A DNA stretch of 64,000 bases, taken from contig NZ_VCNI01000001.1 of assembly GCF_005937185.1 (NCBI RefSeq), positions 1,964,485 to 2,028,484 on the forward strand, given 5' to 3'. Below, one piece after another: positions 28,233 to 37,383 of the stretch (its first letter is position 1; each line of letters starts with the position of its first letter). Below the pieces are notes generated by a model that was given only the letters and a program-made list of their open reading frames with translations, was not told the origin of the DNA and ran no database searches. Position numbers and translations under genes: made by a program. This stretch comes from Flagellimonas algicola. Lineage in GTDB: Bacteria > Bacteroidota > Bacteroidia > Flavobacteriales > Flavobacteriaceae.

Positions 28233-29291
28233 ATGAATATTGGCATCACCGGCACAGGTAGTTATATCCCTCCCGTCATTACTAAAAATGAAGATTTTCT
28301 TGAACATCACTTTTTGGATATCAACGGCTCCCATTTTGAACATGAGAACCAAGTGATTATTGAGAAATTCCAGGCAATTACGGGCATAGCTGAACGTCGG
28401 TATGCGCCACCAGAATTAAAAACCTCAGATTTAGGGTATCTGGCATCTGAAAAGGCCATTGAAGAGGCCGGCATTGACCGGGAAGAAATCGATTATATCA
28501 TTTTTGCCCACAACTTTGGGGATTTAACCCCTGGTAAAATACAGGGTGATACGCTTCCCAGCCTAGCAACACGGGTAAAACACCTGCTCCAAATCAGAAA
28601 TCCCAAATGTGTTGCTTACGATATGATATTTGGTTGTCCTGGTTGGGTTGAAGGTGTTATTCAGGCTTCTGCCTTTATCAAAAGTGGCCTGGCAAAAAAA
28701 TGTTTGGTTATTGGTGGTGAAACGCTATCCAGAATTGTGGACGACCATGACCGCGACAGTATGATCTATTCTGATGGTGCGGGAGCTGCAATTTTGGAGG
28801 CAAATCCCAGCTCTGGGGAAATTTTAAGCCATGCTTCGGAAACCTATGCCAATGGCGAGGCTTACTATTTGTATTTTGATAAGACGTATAAGGAAGAAGG
28901 TTGCCCCGACACTAGATATATCAAAATGCATGGAAGAAAAATTTATGAGTTTGCATGCACTCAAGTGCCTCGGGCCATGAAAGAATGCTTGGACTCCAGT
29001 GGGGTTAGCATAGATGACGTAAAGAAAATTTTCATCCACCAAGCCAACGAAAAAATGGATGAGGCCATTATCAAAAGGTTCTATAGACTTTATGGCAGGC
29101 AAGTTCCAGAAGATATCATGCCCATGAGCATACACAAATTGGGCAATAGTTCAGTGGCCACCGTACCCACACTTTATAATTTGGTAAAAAATGGCCAACT
29201 GGACGACCATGAGGTCAACCCAGGCGATGTAGTTATTTTTGCTAGCGTTGGTGCCGGTATGAACATCAATGCGGTTGTATATCGCGTATAG
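28233..29291 (+). CDS. 3-oxoacyl-ACP synthase III (FabH) family protein
   Basis: A 352-residue thiolase-fold condensing enzyme. The KAS III triad is complete: Cys135 in IFGCPGW, His269 in IHQAN and Asn305 in KLGNSSVAT. It probably condenses an acyl-CoA with malonyl-ACP. Primary FabH proteins are usually nearer 330 residues and read AACSGF around Cys, so this may be a secondary paralogue acting on another acyl donor. It is a single gene followed by tandem repeats. Confidence 0.85.
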   Translation: MNIGITGTGSYIPPVITKNEDFLEHHFLDINGSHFEHENQVIIEKFQAITGIAERRYAPPELKTSDLGYLASEKAIEEAGIDREEIDYIIFAHNFGDLTPGKIQGDTLPSLATRVKHLLQIRNPKCVAYDMIFGCPGWVEGVIQASAFIKSGLAKKCLVIGGETLSRIVDDHDRDSMIYSDGAGAAILEANPSSGEILSHASETYANGEAYYLYFDKTYKEEGCPDTRYIKMHGRKIYEFACTQVPRAMKECLDSSGVSIDDVKKIFIHQANEKMDEAIIKRFYRLYGRQVPEDIMPMSIHKLGNSSVATVPTLYNLVKNGQLDDHEVNPGDVVIFASVGAGMNINAVVYRV

Positions 29292-29304
29292 GGATGCTGA
29301 GTTC

Positions 29305-29374
29305 TGATCATTGATCATTGATTATTGATTATTGATTATTGATTATTGATTATTGATTATTGATTATTGATTAT
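29305..29374. repeat. Tandem heptanucleotide array, 10 units
   Basis: Ten consecutive seven-base units: two TGATCAT followed by eight identical TGATTAT. The array is intergenic, 14 bases after the FabH-like gene. Its perfect units would allow slippage. Confidence 0.95.
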
Positions 29375-29398
29375 AAGATTTAAAAATTAATCGCCAAA

Positions 29399-29482
29399 CA
29401 TCCAGCACCCAACTTCCAGCATCAAACATCCAACACCCAGCACCCAGCACCCAATATCCAACATCAAGCATCCAGCATCTTT
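29399..29482. repeat. Degenerate heptanucleotide array, about 12 units
   Basis: Twelve seven-base units of the form CAYCCAR (for example CATCCAG, CACCCAA, CACCCAG), with a few substitutions. It starts 24 bases after the first array, has the same period but an unrelated sequence, and ends 55 bases before the glycosyltransferase gene. Confidence 0.85.
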
Positions 29483-29537
29483 CAAAAAATCTAGATTTAC
29501 TTTTCCACTTCTATGTTGAGAATTGGTATTTTGCGGA

Positions 29538-30389
29538 ATGAAATTGAGTGTGATCATTCCCGCCCATAATGAGGCGGACCACCTAACAGCCTGTCTGGAT
29601 TCATTCGTGGCCCAATCCACACCACCAGACGAGTTGATTGTTGTGGATGACAATTCAACCGACAACACTTTTAAAATTGCCTCGGAATTTGCCCAAAAAA
29701 ACACCTGGATCAAGGTTCTGCAACGTAAATCCTCTGAAGGGCATATCCCTGGGAAAAAGGTGGTAGACACTTTCAATTTTGGATTGGAACGTACTTCAGA
29801 ATTCGATTTAGTTGGCAAATTTGATGCAGATATCATTCTCCCTACAAATTATTTTGAAGCTATGCTGAACCACTTCCAAAGCAACTGGAAACTTGGGATG
29901 TGCTCTGGACTCTTATATGTTGAAAAAAAAGGGAAATGGGTGTACGAAAGCATTTCCAACAAAGACCATATACGAGGCCCTATCAAACTCTATCACAAAG
30001 CTTGTTTCAACAAAATGAATGGCCTCAGGCCAGGGGTTGGCTGGGATACTGTGGATGAACTTTTGGCACAATATCACGGTTTTGAAATTCATACCGATAC
30101 TAGTTTATTGGTTAAACACCTAAGGCCTACCGGACACGGTTACACCATCAAAAAAAGGCAAAGTAAGGGCGAGGCCCTTTACAAGATGCGGTATGGTATT
30201 GTGCTTGTCAAACTGACCGCTCTTAAGATGGCATGGCAAGCCAAAAATCCATTTTTGTACAGCCAAGTAATCATAGGTTATTTAAGAGCTTACTTTCAAC
30301 AGTCAGAAAGGTATGTTTCCAAATCAGAAGGGGCCTTTATCCGAAAATATAGATGGCAAGGCATCACTTCCAAAATGTCCAACAACTAA
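29538..30389 (+). CDS. Family 2 glycosyltransferase
   Basis: A 283-residue GT-A fold glycosyltransferase. It starts MKLSVIIPAHNEADHLTAC, with nucleotide-sugar motif VVDDNSTDNT (about 34-43), the metal-binding DxD as KFDADIIL (about 93-100), and a GWDTVDELLAQYHGF acceptor-site block. It lacks membrane helices and so acts at the cytosolic face. Acceptor and sugar are unknown. The start at 29538 opens exactly on the conserved beta strand. It lies just after the heptanucleotide arrays. Confidence 0.9.
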   Translation: MKLSVIIPAHNEADHLTACLDSFVAQSTPPDELIVVDDNSTDNTFKIASEFAQKNTWIKVLQRKSSEGHIPGKKVVDTFNFGLERTSEFDLVGKFDADIILPTNYFEAMLNHFQSNWKLGMCSGLLYVEKKGKWVYESISNKDHIRGPIKLYHKACFNKMNGLRPGVGWDTVDELLAQYHGFEIHTDTSLLVKHLRPTGHGYTIKKRQSKGEALYKMRYGIVLVKLTALKMAWQAKNPFLYSQVIIGYLRAYFQQSERYVSKSEGAFIRKYRWQGITSKMSNN

Positions 30390-30399
30390 TTCGTTAACT

Positions 30400-30681
30400 A
30401 TGTTAGAAATCCGACTGAACTGCGAAAACTGCGATAAACCGCTACCTAATGATAGCGATGAAGCAATGATCTGTACCTACGAATGTACCTTTTGCAAGGA
30501 TTGCGTGGACCATGTACTCTTGAATGTATGCCCCAACTGCGGTGGTGGTTTTGAAAAAAGGCCCACAAGGCCCAAGGCTGGTCTGGATAAGTACCCTCCA
30601 AGAAAGGACAAGGTGCTAAAACCAGTTCAGCACAATAAATATCTGGCTAAAAACCAAAGCGTAGATCCTAGAAACCGATAG
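30400..30681 (+). CDS. DUF1272 zinc-ribbon-like protein
   Basis: A 93-residue protein of the DUF1272 family. It has the conserved Cys pattern CENCDKPLP, CTYECTFCKDC and CPNCGGGF, which should bind two zinc ions, and a basic tail. Function is unknown. It lies ten bases after the glycosyltransferase gene in the same operon. The stop is two bases from the convergent pafA stop. Confidence 0.85.
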   Translation: MLEIRLNCENCDKPLPNDSDEAMICTYECTFCKDCVDHVLLNVCPNCGGGFEKRPTRPKAGLDKYPPRKDKVLKPVQHNKYLAKNQSVDPRNR

Positions 30682-30682
30682 T

Positions 30683-32353
30683 TTATTCCAGCACCTCCCT
30701 AATTGGCTTGCCCGTTGTCCCGTTAGGAAAAGCAATGCCCAGCAAAGCAGCCATAGTAGGGGCTATATCCGGAATTTCCGTTCGGCTTACTGTACTCCCT
30801 TTTTTAATTCCCTTTCCAAAAAGCAGCAGAGGCACATGGGTGTCATAAATCATGGGAGAGCCATGGGTGGATCCTGTTTCCCGATACGACGTATGTCCGG
30901 GCCTAGGAACCAGGAGTACATCCCCGGATCGTTTTTGGTTGTACCCATTTTGAAGGATATATGGGATTCCCCGGGTATATTCGTTCTGCCACATTTGCGA
31001 GGCAGTATACACTTGGTTCACTTGCTCATAACCCAAAAGTTCCATAGCAATTTCCTCTTGGGCATCATCCAAATCAATATCTAAATTATGAATGACCTTG
31101 TGGTCCAAGAACACCTGATAGTTGGAAATATTTTTAACCACATCCGTGGTGCCGTATTTGTACTTTTGGAATTCCGTGAATTTGGATTTTAGCGCTTCCA
31201 TATCCAAGTAGTTGGCAGGTACCTTTTGATCCCGTAAATAGCCTGGAACATTGATAGCGCCATGGTCTGCGGTTAAGAACACCGTGTATTGCCCAACACC
31301 CACCTTGGCATCCAAAGTATTGAACAACCTTTCCAAATCTAGATCCAATCTCAAATACGTATCCTGAACTTCCTTGGAGTTCACCCCAAACTTATGGCCC
31401 ACATAATCCGTACTTGAAAAACTAATGGCCAGAAAATCGGTGATGATATCCGTACCAAGGGATTCATGTTTCAAGGCTTCCAGAGCAAAATCTAGAGTAA
31501 GGCTATTGCCGTACGGGGTATATTTTATGATTTCAAAATCCTTCGTCTTGCTCAAAAGGTTGGGTGTGCTATGCGGAAAGGTTGGAGTGGTCTCCTCCTC
31601 AAACAAACCTTCGTAGGGATTGTTGTCCGTTCCACTTTCCAAATAAAGGGCTATGTCTTTTACCGTGTTCCAAGCTTTTTTATATTCCTGCACCTTACCT
31701 GAGGTATTAAAATCTTTCACCCACTGGGGCAGGTCGTTCATATAGTAAGAACTACTGATCCACTTACCTGTATCCCCACCTTCAAACCAATAGGCGGCAT
31801 TGGCCATATGTCCTCCTGGTAGAACAGCCCCTCTGTCTTTAAGGGCCACAGCAACTACTTTTCCTCGTTTTTGGGTGTGCAATCGCAACTGATCGGTAAT
31901 GGTAGTGGTCAGTAATCTGTGGGGAGACATTTTCCCAGCATCCGAAGAGGTGCCCACGGTGGAACGGCTTTCGTCGGAAGCACAATACACCTCTGTATCC
32001 TGATACTTATCGTACCAATTGTTCCCTATAATTCCATGGGTTGCTGGTGTGGTTCCAGAATACACCGATGCATGTCCAGGTCCTGTGCTAGTGGGCGCAT
32101 AATTAAAGTGGTGATTTTTGCAATTGAACCCATCCCGTACCATCCGTTTAAAGCCTCCGTCACCATAGTGGCTCCAAAATCGGGTCAGATAATCATATCG
32201 CATTTGATCTACCACTATTCCCACTACCAATTTTGGGTTTTGCGCAATCTCAACGGATGGAATTACCGGCGTGTTTCTATTTTTTCTTTGAGCTAGGACT
32301 GAAGTGGTTGCCAGCAGTAGCGCTCCAAGGAACAAAAGCTTAAAATTTCTCAT
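30683..32353 (-). CDS. pafA: PafA-type alkaline phosphatase
   Basis: A 556-residue secreted phosphomonoesterase of the nucleotide pyrophosphatase/phosphatase superfamily. The signal peptide ends near residue 22 (SVLA before QR). Metal and nucleophile motifs are GIVVDQMRYDYLTR (Asp), the Thr in TSTGPGHASVYSGT, and the later TADHGAINVPG and GSPMIYDTHVPLLLFG blocks with Asp and His ligands. PafA is a common flavobacterial phosphate-scavenging enzyme. The start at 32353 places the signal peptide first. Confidence 0.88.
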   Translation of the reverse strand: MRNFKLLFLGALLLATTSVLAQRKNRNTPVIPSVEIAQNPKLVVGIVVDQMRYDYLTRFWSHYGDGGFKRMVRDGFNCKNHHFNYAPTSTGPGHASVYSGTTPATHGIIGNNWYDKYQDTEVYCASDESRSTVGTSSDAGKMSPHRLLTTTITDQLRLHTQKRGKVVAVALKDRGAVLPGGHMANAAYWFEGGDTGKWISSSYYMNDLPQWVKDFNTSGKVQEYKKAWNTVKDIALYLESGTDNNPYEGLFEEETTPTFPHSTPNLLSKTKDFEIIKYTPYGNSLTLDFALEALKHESLGTDIITDFLAISFSSTDYVGHKFGVNSKEVQDTYLRLDLDLERLFNTLDAKVGVGQYTVFLTADHGAINVPGYLRDQKVPANYLDMEALKSKFTEFQKYKYGTTDVVKNISNYQVFLDHKVIHNLDIDLDDAQEEIAMELLGYEQVNQVYTASQMWQNEYTRGIPYILQNGYNQKRSGDVLLVPRPGHTSYRETGSTHGSPMIYDTHVPLLLFGKGIKKGSTVSRTEIPDIAPTMAALLGIAFPNGTTGKPIREVLE

Positions 32354-32377
32354 GAATTCAATTTGGTTCAACGGGGA

Positions 32378-32385
32378 CAAAACTA
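32378..32385 (-). promoter_or_regulatory. -7 element of the pafA promoter
   Basis: The minus strand reads TAGTTTTG, an exact TAnnTTTG match, with a start about 18 bases before the ATG at 32353. The -33 box is not clear. Confidence 0.45.
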
Positions 32386-32472
32386 TTTAATAATTCCCTC
32401 TTTAAAATTTAAATCAAGGTTAAATACACGGCAATATTCTTATTTTTATGCCTGCAAGTCAACTTTTGGCAC

Positions 32473-33210
32473 ATGAAATACCTTGAAGCGATTGGAAAGT
32501 ACTTCATCATGATATATGAGGTATTTAAAAAACCCACCAAGTGGCCAATCATGAGATCATTAATTCTGAAGGAAATCGATGAGTTGATTTTTGGGTCGTT
32601 GGGTATTATCATATTTATCTCCTTTTTTATAGGAGGTGTTGTCACCATTCAAACCGCTTTGAACCTAAATAGCCCCCTGATTCCAAAAAGTTTGATCGGG
32701 TTTGCAACAAGGCAGTCCGTTATATTGGAATTTGCCCCTACTTTCACTTCCATTATTATGGCTGGAAAGGTGGGTTCCTATATCACTTCCAGTATTGGCA
32801 CCATGAAAGTCACAGAACAAATTGATGCTTTGGAAGTAATGGGAATTAACTCCGTAAACTATTTGGTGTTCCCAAAAATCATTGCCATGTTGGCTTATCC
32901 CTTTGCGGTTGCCATTGCCATGTACGTTGGTATTTTAGGTGGATGGATTGCCGGAGCTTTTGGGGGATATGCCCCAAGCGGGGAATTTGTTAAAGGGCTG
33001 CAATTGGATTTCGATTCGTTCCATGTAACTTATTCTTTCATCAAAACCATTGTGTTTTCTTTTATTATTGCAACCATCCCTTCATTTCATGGTCTTTATA
33101 TGAAAGGTGGGGCCCTTGAAGTTGGAAAGGCCAGTACCACCTCCTTTGTTTGGACCAGTGTCGTAATCATTATATTGAATTATATCCTAACCCAATTGTT
33201 GCTCGGCTGA
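32473..33210 (+). CDS. mlaE: MlaE-type ABC transporter permease
   Basis: A 245-residue permease of the MlaE family, which moves phospholipids between inner and outer membrane. The conserved FTSIIMAGKVGSYITSSIGTMKVTEQIDALEVMGI block and about five transmembrane helices are present. Its stop codon overlaps the start of mlaF (TGATG). No MCE-domain MlaD gene is adjacent, so that partner must be elsewhere. Confidence 0.92.
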   Translation: MKYLEAIGKYFIMIYEVFKKPTKWPIMRSLILKEIDELIFGSLGIIIFISFFIGGVVTIQTALNLNSPLIPKSLIGFATRQSVILEFAPTFTSIIMAGKVGSYITSSIGTMKVTEQIDALEVMGINSVNYLVFPKIIAMLAYPFAVAIAMYVGILGGWIAGAFGGYAPSGEFVKGLQLDFDSFHVTYSFIKTIVFSFIIATIPSFHGLYMKGGALEVGKASTTSFVWTSVVIIILNYILTQLLLG

Positions 33211-33977
33211 TGATAGAAGTGGAAAACATACACAAATCGTTTGGAGACACCCATGTTCTAAAGGGCATCAGTACCGTATTTGAGCAAGGAAAGACCAATT
33301 TAGTCATTGGGCAAAGTGGCTCGGGAAAAACGGTATTTTTAAAATGCCTGCTGGGTCTTTTTGAACCTGAACAAGGACAGATTTGTTACAACGGAAGTTA
33401 TTATTCCGAGCTTTCTATGGACCAAAGGCGTGATTTGCGACAAGAAATGGGTATGGTATTTCAGGGAAGCGCTCTTTTTGATTCCATGACCGTGGAAGGC
33501 AATGTGATGTTTCCCTTGGATATGTTTACCAAGCAGTCCAAAGCAGAAATGCAAGATCGGGTGGATTTTGTGCTCGAACGCGTTAACTTAATCGATGCCC
33601 ATAAAAAATATCCTTCAGAAATCTCCGGGGGAATGCAGAAACGGGTAGCTATTGCACGTGCCATAGTGATGAATCCGAAATATCTGTTCTGCGACGAACC
33701 CAATTCCGGATTGGACCCAAAAACAGCTATTCTTATTGACAACCTCATCCAGGAGATTACTCGGGAATACCAAATCACTACAGTAATCAACACTCACGAC
33801 ATGAACTCCGTGATGGAAATCGGGGAAAAAATCATCTTTCTAAAAAACGGCTTTAAGGAATGGGAAGGTACCAACAAGGAAATCTTTAAAACGGATAATG
33901 TGGCCGTAACAGATTTTGTGTATTCCTCTGAATTATTCAAAAAAGTGCGGCAGATGTACATTGAGGAACGGAATTAA
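33210..33977 (+). CDS. mlaF: MlaF-type ABC transporter ATP-binding protein
   Basis: A 255-residue ABC ATPase, partner of MlaE. Walker A is GQSGSGKT (about residues 36-43), Q-loop VFQGSALFDSMTV, signature SGGMQKRVAIARA, Walker B YLFCDEPNSGLDP, and switch His in INTHDMNS. The VFQGSALFDSMTV form is typical of MlaF. The ATG at 33210 overlaps the mlaE stop by one base. Confidence 0.93.
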   Translation: MIEVENIHKSFGDTHVLKGISTVFEQGKTNLVIGQSGSGKTVFLKCLLGLFEPEQGQICYNGSYYSELSMDQRRDLRQEMGMVFQGSALFDSMTVEGNVMFPLDMFTKQSKAEMQDRVDFVLERVNLIDAHKKYPSEISGGMQKRVAIARAIVMNPKYLFCDEPNSGLDPKTAILIDNLIQEITREYQITTVINTHDMNSVMEIGEKIIFLKNGFKEWEGTNKEIFKTDNVAVTDFVYSSELFKKVRQMYIEERN

Positions 33978-34048
33978 CTTGGATTATTGGATTCCTCGAT
34001 AGTCGGATTTTTGGAATTTAAGAACTCAAATCTGATGTCTGAAAAAAA

Positions 34049-35506
34049 CTAATCCGCTTCCTTGATCACCAAAGTTGAATCTTGAATTCTGAGTTTTAAC
34101 CAGTCTGCCAATTTTTTGGAATCCGCTTCTATTTGATTGTTTCGGGTCCCCTCTTTCCATTTCACTTCAAAAACAGGTATGGTATCCAACTTTTTAAAAT
34201 CCGTTTGGAGTTGGTATGAAAAACCAAGTGCTTCAATGTTGACATAGTTGGCTTTTGCTTCAGCGCTTATTCCTGCAAATGGAATTTGTTTCCCAGCGTT
34301 CTTGGTCAATGTGGCCACCTCCTCTTCCAACAATCGAATCTGTTCGTCTTTGTTTAAGAGTTCTGCCTTATTTTTTTCGTATAGTTCACTAACGTAGTTG
34401 AATTTTTCCTCAGAATCGTCCTTTCCACCTTGCAAAATCCGGAATTCGGCATCTTTCAGTCTAGAATATTCATTCTTTTGGACACGCCAAGTGTTGATTA
34501 CATTTTCAGGGATCAATTCATCTCCCATACAGACCAGTTCAATTAAAGATGGATCTTCTCCTTCCTTATATTCCAATTTGGTCAGGTTATCCACATAGCG
34601 CCCAGCAGAATTGAATTGATATACCTCTATAGTCTCCTTTAAAAATTCTTGTGCCTGTTTCTTAAAGAGCGATTCTTGAAACACTTGATAAAATGTGAAT
34701 CCAGCTGGGATCATTACCGCTATCCCTGTCAACGAAGCAGCCCTAGCAATAAGCCTTCTCCGTTGTGAATTCGCGTAACGTACCATAGGAAACCTTAAAA
34801 ACTTGATGACCAAGAAGGTAGCCAACCCAATAAAAATGGTATTGATAATGAACAAATACATGGCCCCAGCCGCATACCACGGTTTACCAATGGCCAAACC
34901 AAAACCTACCGTACAGAGCGGGGGCATAAGGGCAGTGGCAATGGCCACACCAAAAATAACACTGGCTATGGTGCCCTTTTTGGCTCTTGCAATAACCAAG
35001 GCCAAACCTCCAAAAAAGGCAATTAATACATCCCTTATATCCGGTTGTGTCCGTGCCAAAAGTTCCGAAGACTCATCGCGAAGCGGGAACAAATAGAAGA
35101 ACAAAAAAGCAGTGACCACACTCAACACCACCATTACGGTGAAGTTCTTAAGAGATCTTCTCAAGGTGTCAATGTCATTGATCGCCAGTGAAAGCCCCAT
35201 ACCTAAAATAGGACCCATTAGCGGCGATATTAACATCGCTCCAATTACAACAGCAGTAGAGTTGGCATTGAGCCCCACCGAAGCGATAAAAATAGAACAG
35301 ATCAAAATCCAGGACGTGTGCCCCTTAAAGGGAATATCTGCTATTATGGATTCCTTGGTCTCAGTGGCATCCGTATTGGTTCTTATTTCCAAAAGTTCGG
35401 ACAGAAACTTGCGGATACTGCCCAAGAGGCCCTTAAAGTCTTTTTTTACCTCATCCCCACTATCAGGCTGCTGGGAATCTCCGTTTGCAAATAAATGTTC
35501 ACTCAT
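34049..35506 (-). CDS. DUF389 membrane protein
   Basis: A 485-residue protein with a central DUF389 domain of about six transmembrane helices, beginning SIFIASVGLNANSTAVVIGAMLISPLMGPILG (about 74-105) and continuing through SVIFGVAIATALMPPLCTVGFG. An N-terminal cytosolic tail and a long C-terminal region (from about 290) with coiled-coil stretches (ELYEKNKAELLNKDEQIRLLEEEVATL) flank it. Function is unknown. It lies two bases after the guanylyltransferase gene. Confidence 0.85.
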   Translation of the reverse strand: MSEHLFANGDSQQPDSGDEVKKDFKGLLGSIRKFLSELLEIRTNTDATETKESIIADIPFKGHTSWILICSIFIASVGLNANSTAVVIGAMLISPLMGPILGMGLSLAINDIDTLRRSLKNFTVMVVLSVVTAFLFFYLFPLRDESSELLARTQPDIRDVLIAFFGGLALVIARAKKGTIASVIFGVAIATALMPPLCTVGFGLAIGKPWYAAGAMYLFIINTIFIGLATFLVIKFLRFPMVRYANSQRRRLIARAASLTGIAVMIPAGFTFYQVFQESLFKKQAQEFLKETIEVYQFNSAGRYVDNLTKLEYKEGEDPSLIELVCMGDELIPENVINTWRVQKNEYSRLKDAEFRILQGGKDDSEEKFNYVSELYEKNKAELLNKDEQIRLLEEEVATLTKNAGKQIPFAGISAEAKANYVNIEALGFSYQLQTDFKKLDTIPVFEVKWKEGTRNNQIEADSKKLADWLKLRIQDSTLVIKEAD

Positions 35507-35508
35507 TC

Positions 35509-36588
35509 TTACGCGTACTCGTCTCCAAATTTATCTTTAACCTTGTTCAAGACCAACTTAATGTCTTGTTGTTTCGATTTAGGGAAAATCAACAAAACCT
35601 CTTCTTTGTCCACTATAATGTAGTCTTCCAATCCGTCCACAACAACAATCTTGCCTTTTGGGGAACGGATCATGTTGCCCTTGGCATCTTGTAAAAGCGT
35701 TTTACTGTTGACCACGGCATTTTTGGCTTCGTCCTTGTCCAACTTATCATATAGAGCGCCCCATGTTCCTAGGTCGTTCCAATCAAAAGTAGCAGGCAGG
35801 GTAAAAATAGCTTGGGAGTTCTCCAAGATAGCATAATCTATGGATATGTTTTCCGCCTTGGGATAGTTTTCAGCAATAAACGTTGACTCTTCCGGGGTGT
35901 TATAACAAGAAATCCCGCTTTGAAAGAGATCATACTGTTCTGGCTGATACGCCTTGAACGCATTTACTATGGTCCTGACACTCCACATAAAAATACCTGC
36001 ATTCCATAGGAAATTGCCTTGCGCCAAAAACTCCTTAGCGGTTTCATAGTCCGGCTTCTCCCTAAATTGGGACACCTTTTTTAGCTTTGCGTCACTACCC
36101 TTTTCAAATTCGATATAACCAAATCCGGTGTTGGGAAAGCTTGGCTGAATACCCAGCGTGCATAGTACCTCCTCCTTTTCGCATTTGTCAAAACAAGCTT
36201 TTACGTTGTCCTCAAAAGCTTGTTCATCCTCAATCCAGTGGTCGCTAGGAGCCACGATCATCACCGCATTGGGATTCATTTTTTGGATTTTAAGCGAGGC
36301 ATATAAAATACAGGGGGCCGTATTTCGCATGGCAGGTTCCAAAACCACTTGCTCTTGCGTCGCTTTTGGCAATTGCTCCAAGACCAAATCGTTATAGCGC
36401 TCATTGGTAAGAATAAGGATGTTTTCCGTTGGAATGAACCGATTGAGTCGGTCAAAGGTTTTTTGGATCAGCGTTTTCCCAGCCCCGAGCATATCGTGGA
36501 ATTGTTTGGGATTTTCCGAAGTACTCACTGGCCAAAATCGGGAACCTACTCCCCCGGCCATTAAAACCGCATAATAGTTGTTGTTCAT
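35509..36588 (-). CDS. manC: Mannose-1-phosphate guanylyltransferase
   Basis: A 359-residue nucleotidyltransferase making GDP-mannose from mannose-1-phosphate and GTP. The pyrophosphorylase signature is MAGGVGSRFWPVS (about 10-22), with LTNERY, IVAPSDHWI and GYIEFEKG motifs. It lacks the phosphomannose isomerase domain of bifunctional enzymes. GDP-mannose feeds surface glycans. It is 21 bases after the SprT-like gene and two bases before the DUF389 gene. Confidence 0.92.
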   Translation of the reverse strand: MNNNYYAVLMAGGVGSRFWPVSTSENPKQFHDMLGAGKTLIQKTFDRLNRFIPTENILILTNERYNDLVLEQLPKATQEQVVLEPAMRNTAPCILYASLKIQKMNPNAVMIVAPSDHWIEDEQAFEDNVKACFDKCEKEEVLCTLGIQPSFPNTGFGYIEFEKGSDAKLKKVSQFREKPDYETAKEFLAQGNFLWNAGIFMWSVRTIVNAFKAYQPEQYDLFQSGISCYNTPEESTFIAENYPKAENISIDYAILENSQAIFTLPATFDWNDLGTWGALYDKLDKDEAKNAVVNSKTLLQDAKGNMIRSPKGKIVVVDGLEDYIIVDKEEVLLIFPKSKQQDIKLVLNKVKDKFGDEYA

Positions 36589-36609
36589 TCTAGGTAGAAA
36601 TTTATTTTT

Positions 36610-37242
36610 TTAAAACGGTGGTTCCGCATCCGATGTTATATGCACCGGCTCTACCTCCGCATTTGGTTGGAACAAATATAATCTTCCTGTAGCCAATTCC
36701 GTACACTCATAGCGCTTTACCCTTTTGTTACCTATTTTGTAGATTCTGCCATTATGCAGCCTAAAGGTGCTACCCTTGGGAAGTTCGAACACATAACTTT
36801 GTTTCCGTTCTTCAGAATCAAAGGCCTTTAACGCAATGGACAAACGAGCATCTGAGCTACTACTTGCCTTGGGATTTTTAAAATGGTTGGCTATAATGGG
36901 TAGTAATTGTGATGGAAATATCTCCGGTCGTATAAAAGGAACCATTAAATGTTGAAAAGTCCTTTTCCACTCCTGGCCATGTGGTTTTATCCGTCGTCCA
37001 AATTTTTCAATCGCCACCAAATGGGCAATTTCATGGACCAAGGTGATCAACAAGCGGTATTTGTTCAAAGAGGCATTGACCGTGATTTTGTGGGTGCCAT
37101 CAGGCATTTTCCGATAATCCCCATGCCGGGTATTACGGTGTCCCACAATCTTTAAATGGACTTCATGCTGGCGAATCAGTTCAAGACAAGGATCTACGGC
37201 CCGTTCCGGAAGGTATTTTTGCAAAGTGGTATCCACGGACAC
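36610..37242 (-). CDS. SprT-like zinc metalloprotein
   Basis: A 210-residue SprT-domain protein. The zinc motif HEIAH lies in LLITLVHEIAHLVAIEKFG (about residues 66-84) with a later His in KPHGQEWKRTF as third ligand. A C-terminal beta-rich zinc-ribbon-like part carries only one Cys (YECTEL), so the ribbon may not bind metal. A GTG at 37242 is taken as start; a GTG two codons later fits equally. A TAATTTTG promoter element overlaps the first GTG, which favours the later one. SprT relatives act as DNA-protein crosslink proteases, unproven here. Confidence 0.82.
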   Translation of the reverse strand: MSVDTTLQKYLPERAVDPCLELIRQHEVHLKIVGHRNTRHGDYRKMPDGTHKITVNASLNKYRLLITLVHEIAHLVAIEKFGRRIKPHGQEWKRTFQHLMVPFIRPEIFPSQLLPIIANHFKNPKASSSSDARLSIALKAFDSEERKQSYVFELPKGSTFRLHNGRIYKIGNKRVKRYECTELATGRLYLFQPNAEVEPVHITSDAEPPF

Positions 37243-37383
37243 AAAATTAGAGGTTTTATCAATTGAAACCGGGCATTGGTCAATTTTGGTTCAAAAAGTG
37301 TGTCCTAAATAAGTATATTGTTCCTATAAACCATTTCCCATTACAGGATGCAATCTTTGGATTGCCAACGAACCCAACCAAGC

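Noticed and set aside
29305..29482. Possible CRISPR-like array
   Set aside because: The units are seven bases with no spacers, and no cas gene is present.
29387..29836. Open frame of 149 codons on the minus strand, with repeats such as MLDIGCW
   Set aside because: The repeat is only the heptanucleotide array read in frame, and the rest is antisense to the glycosyltransferase gene.
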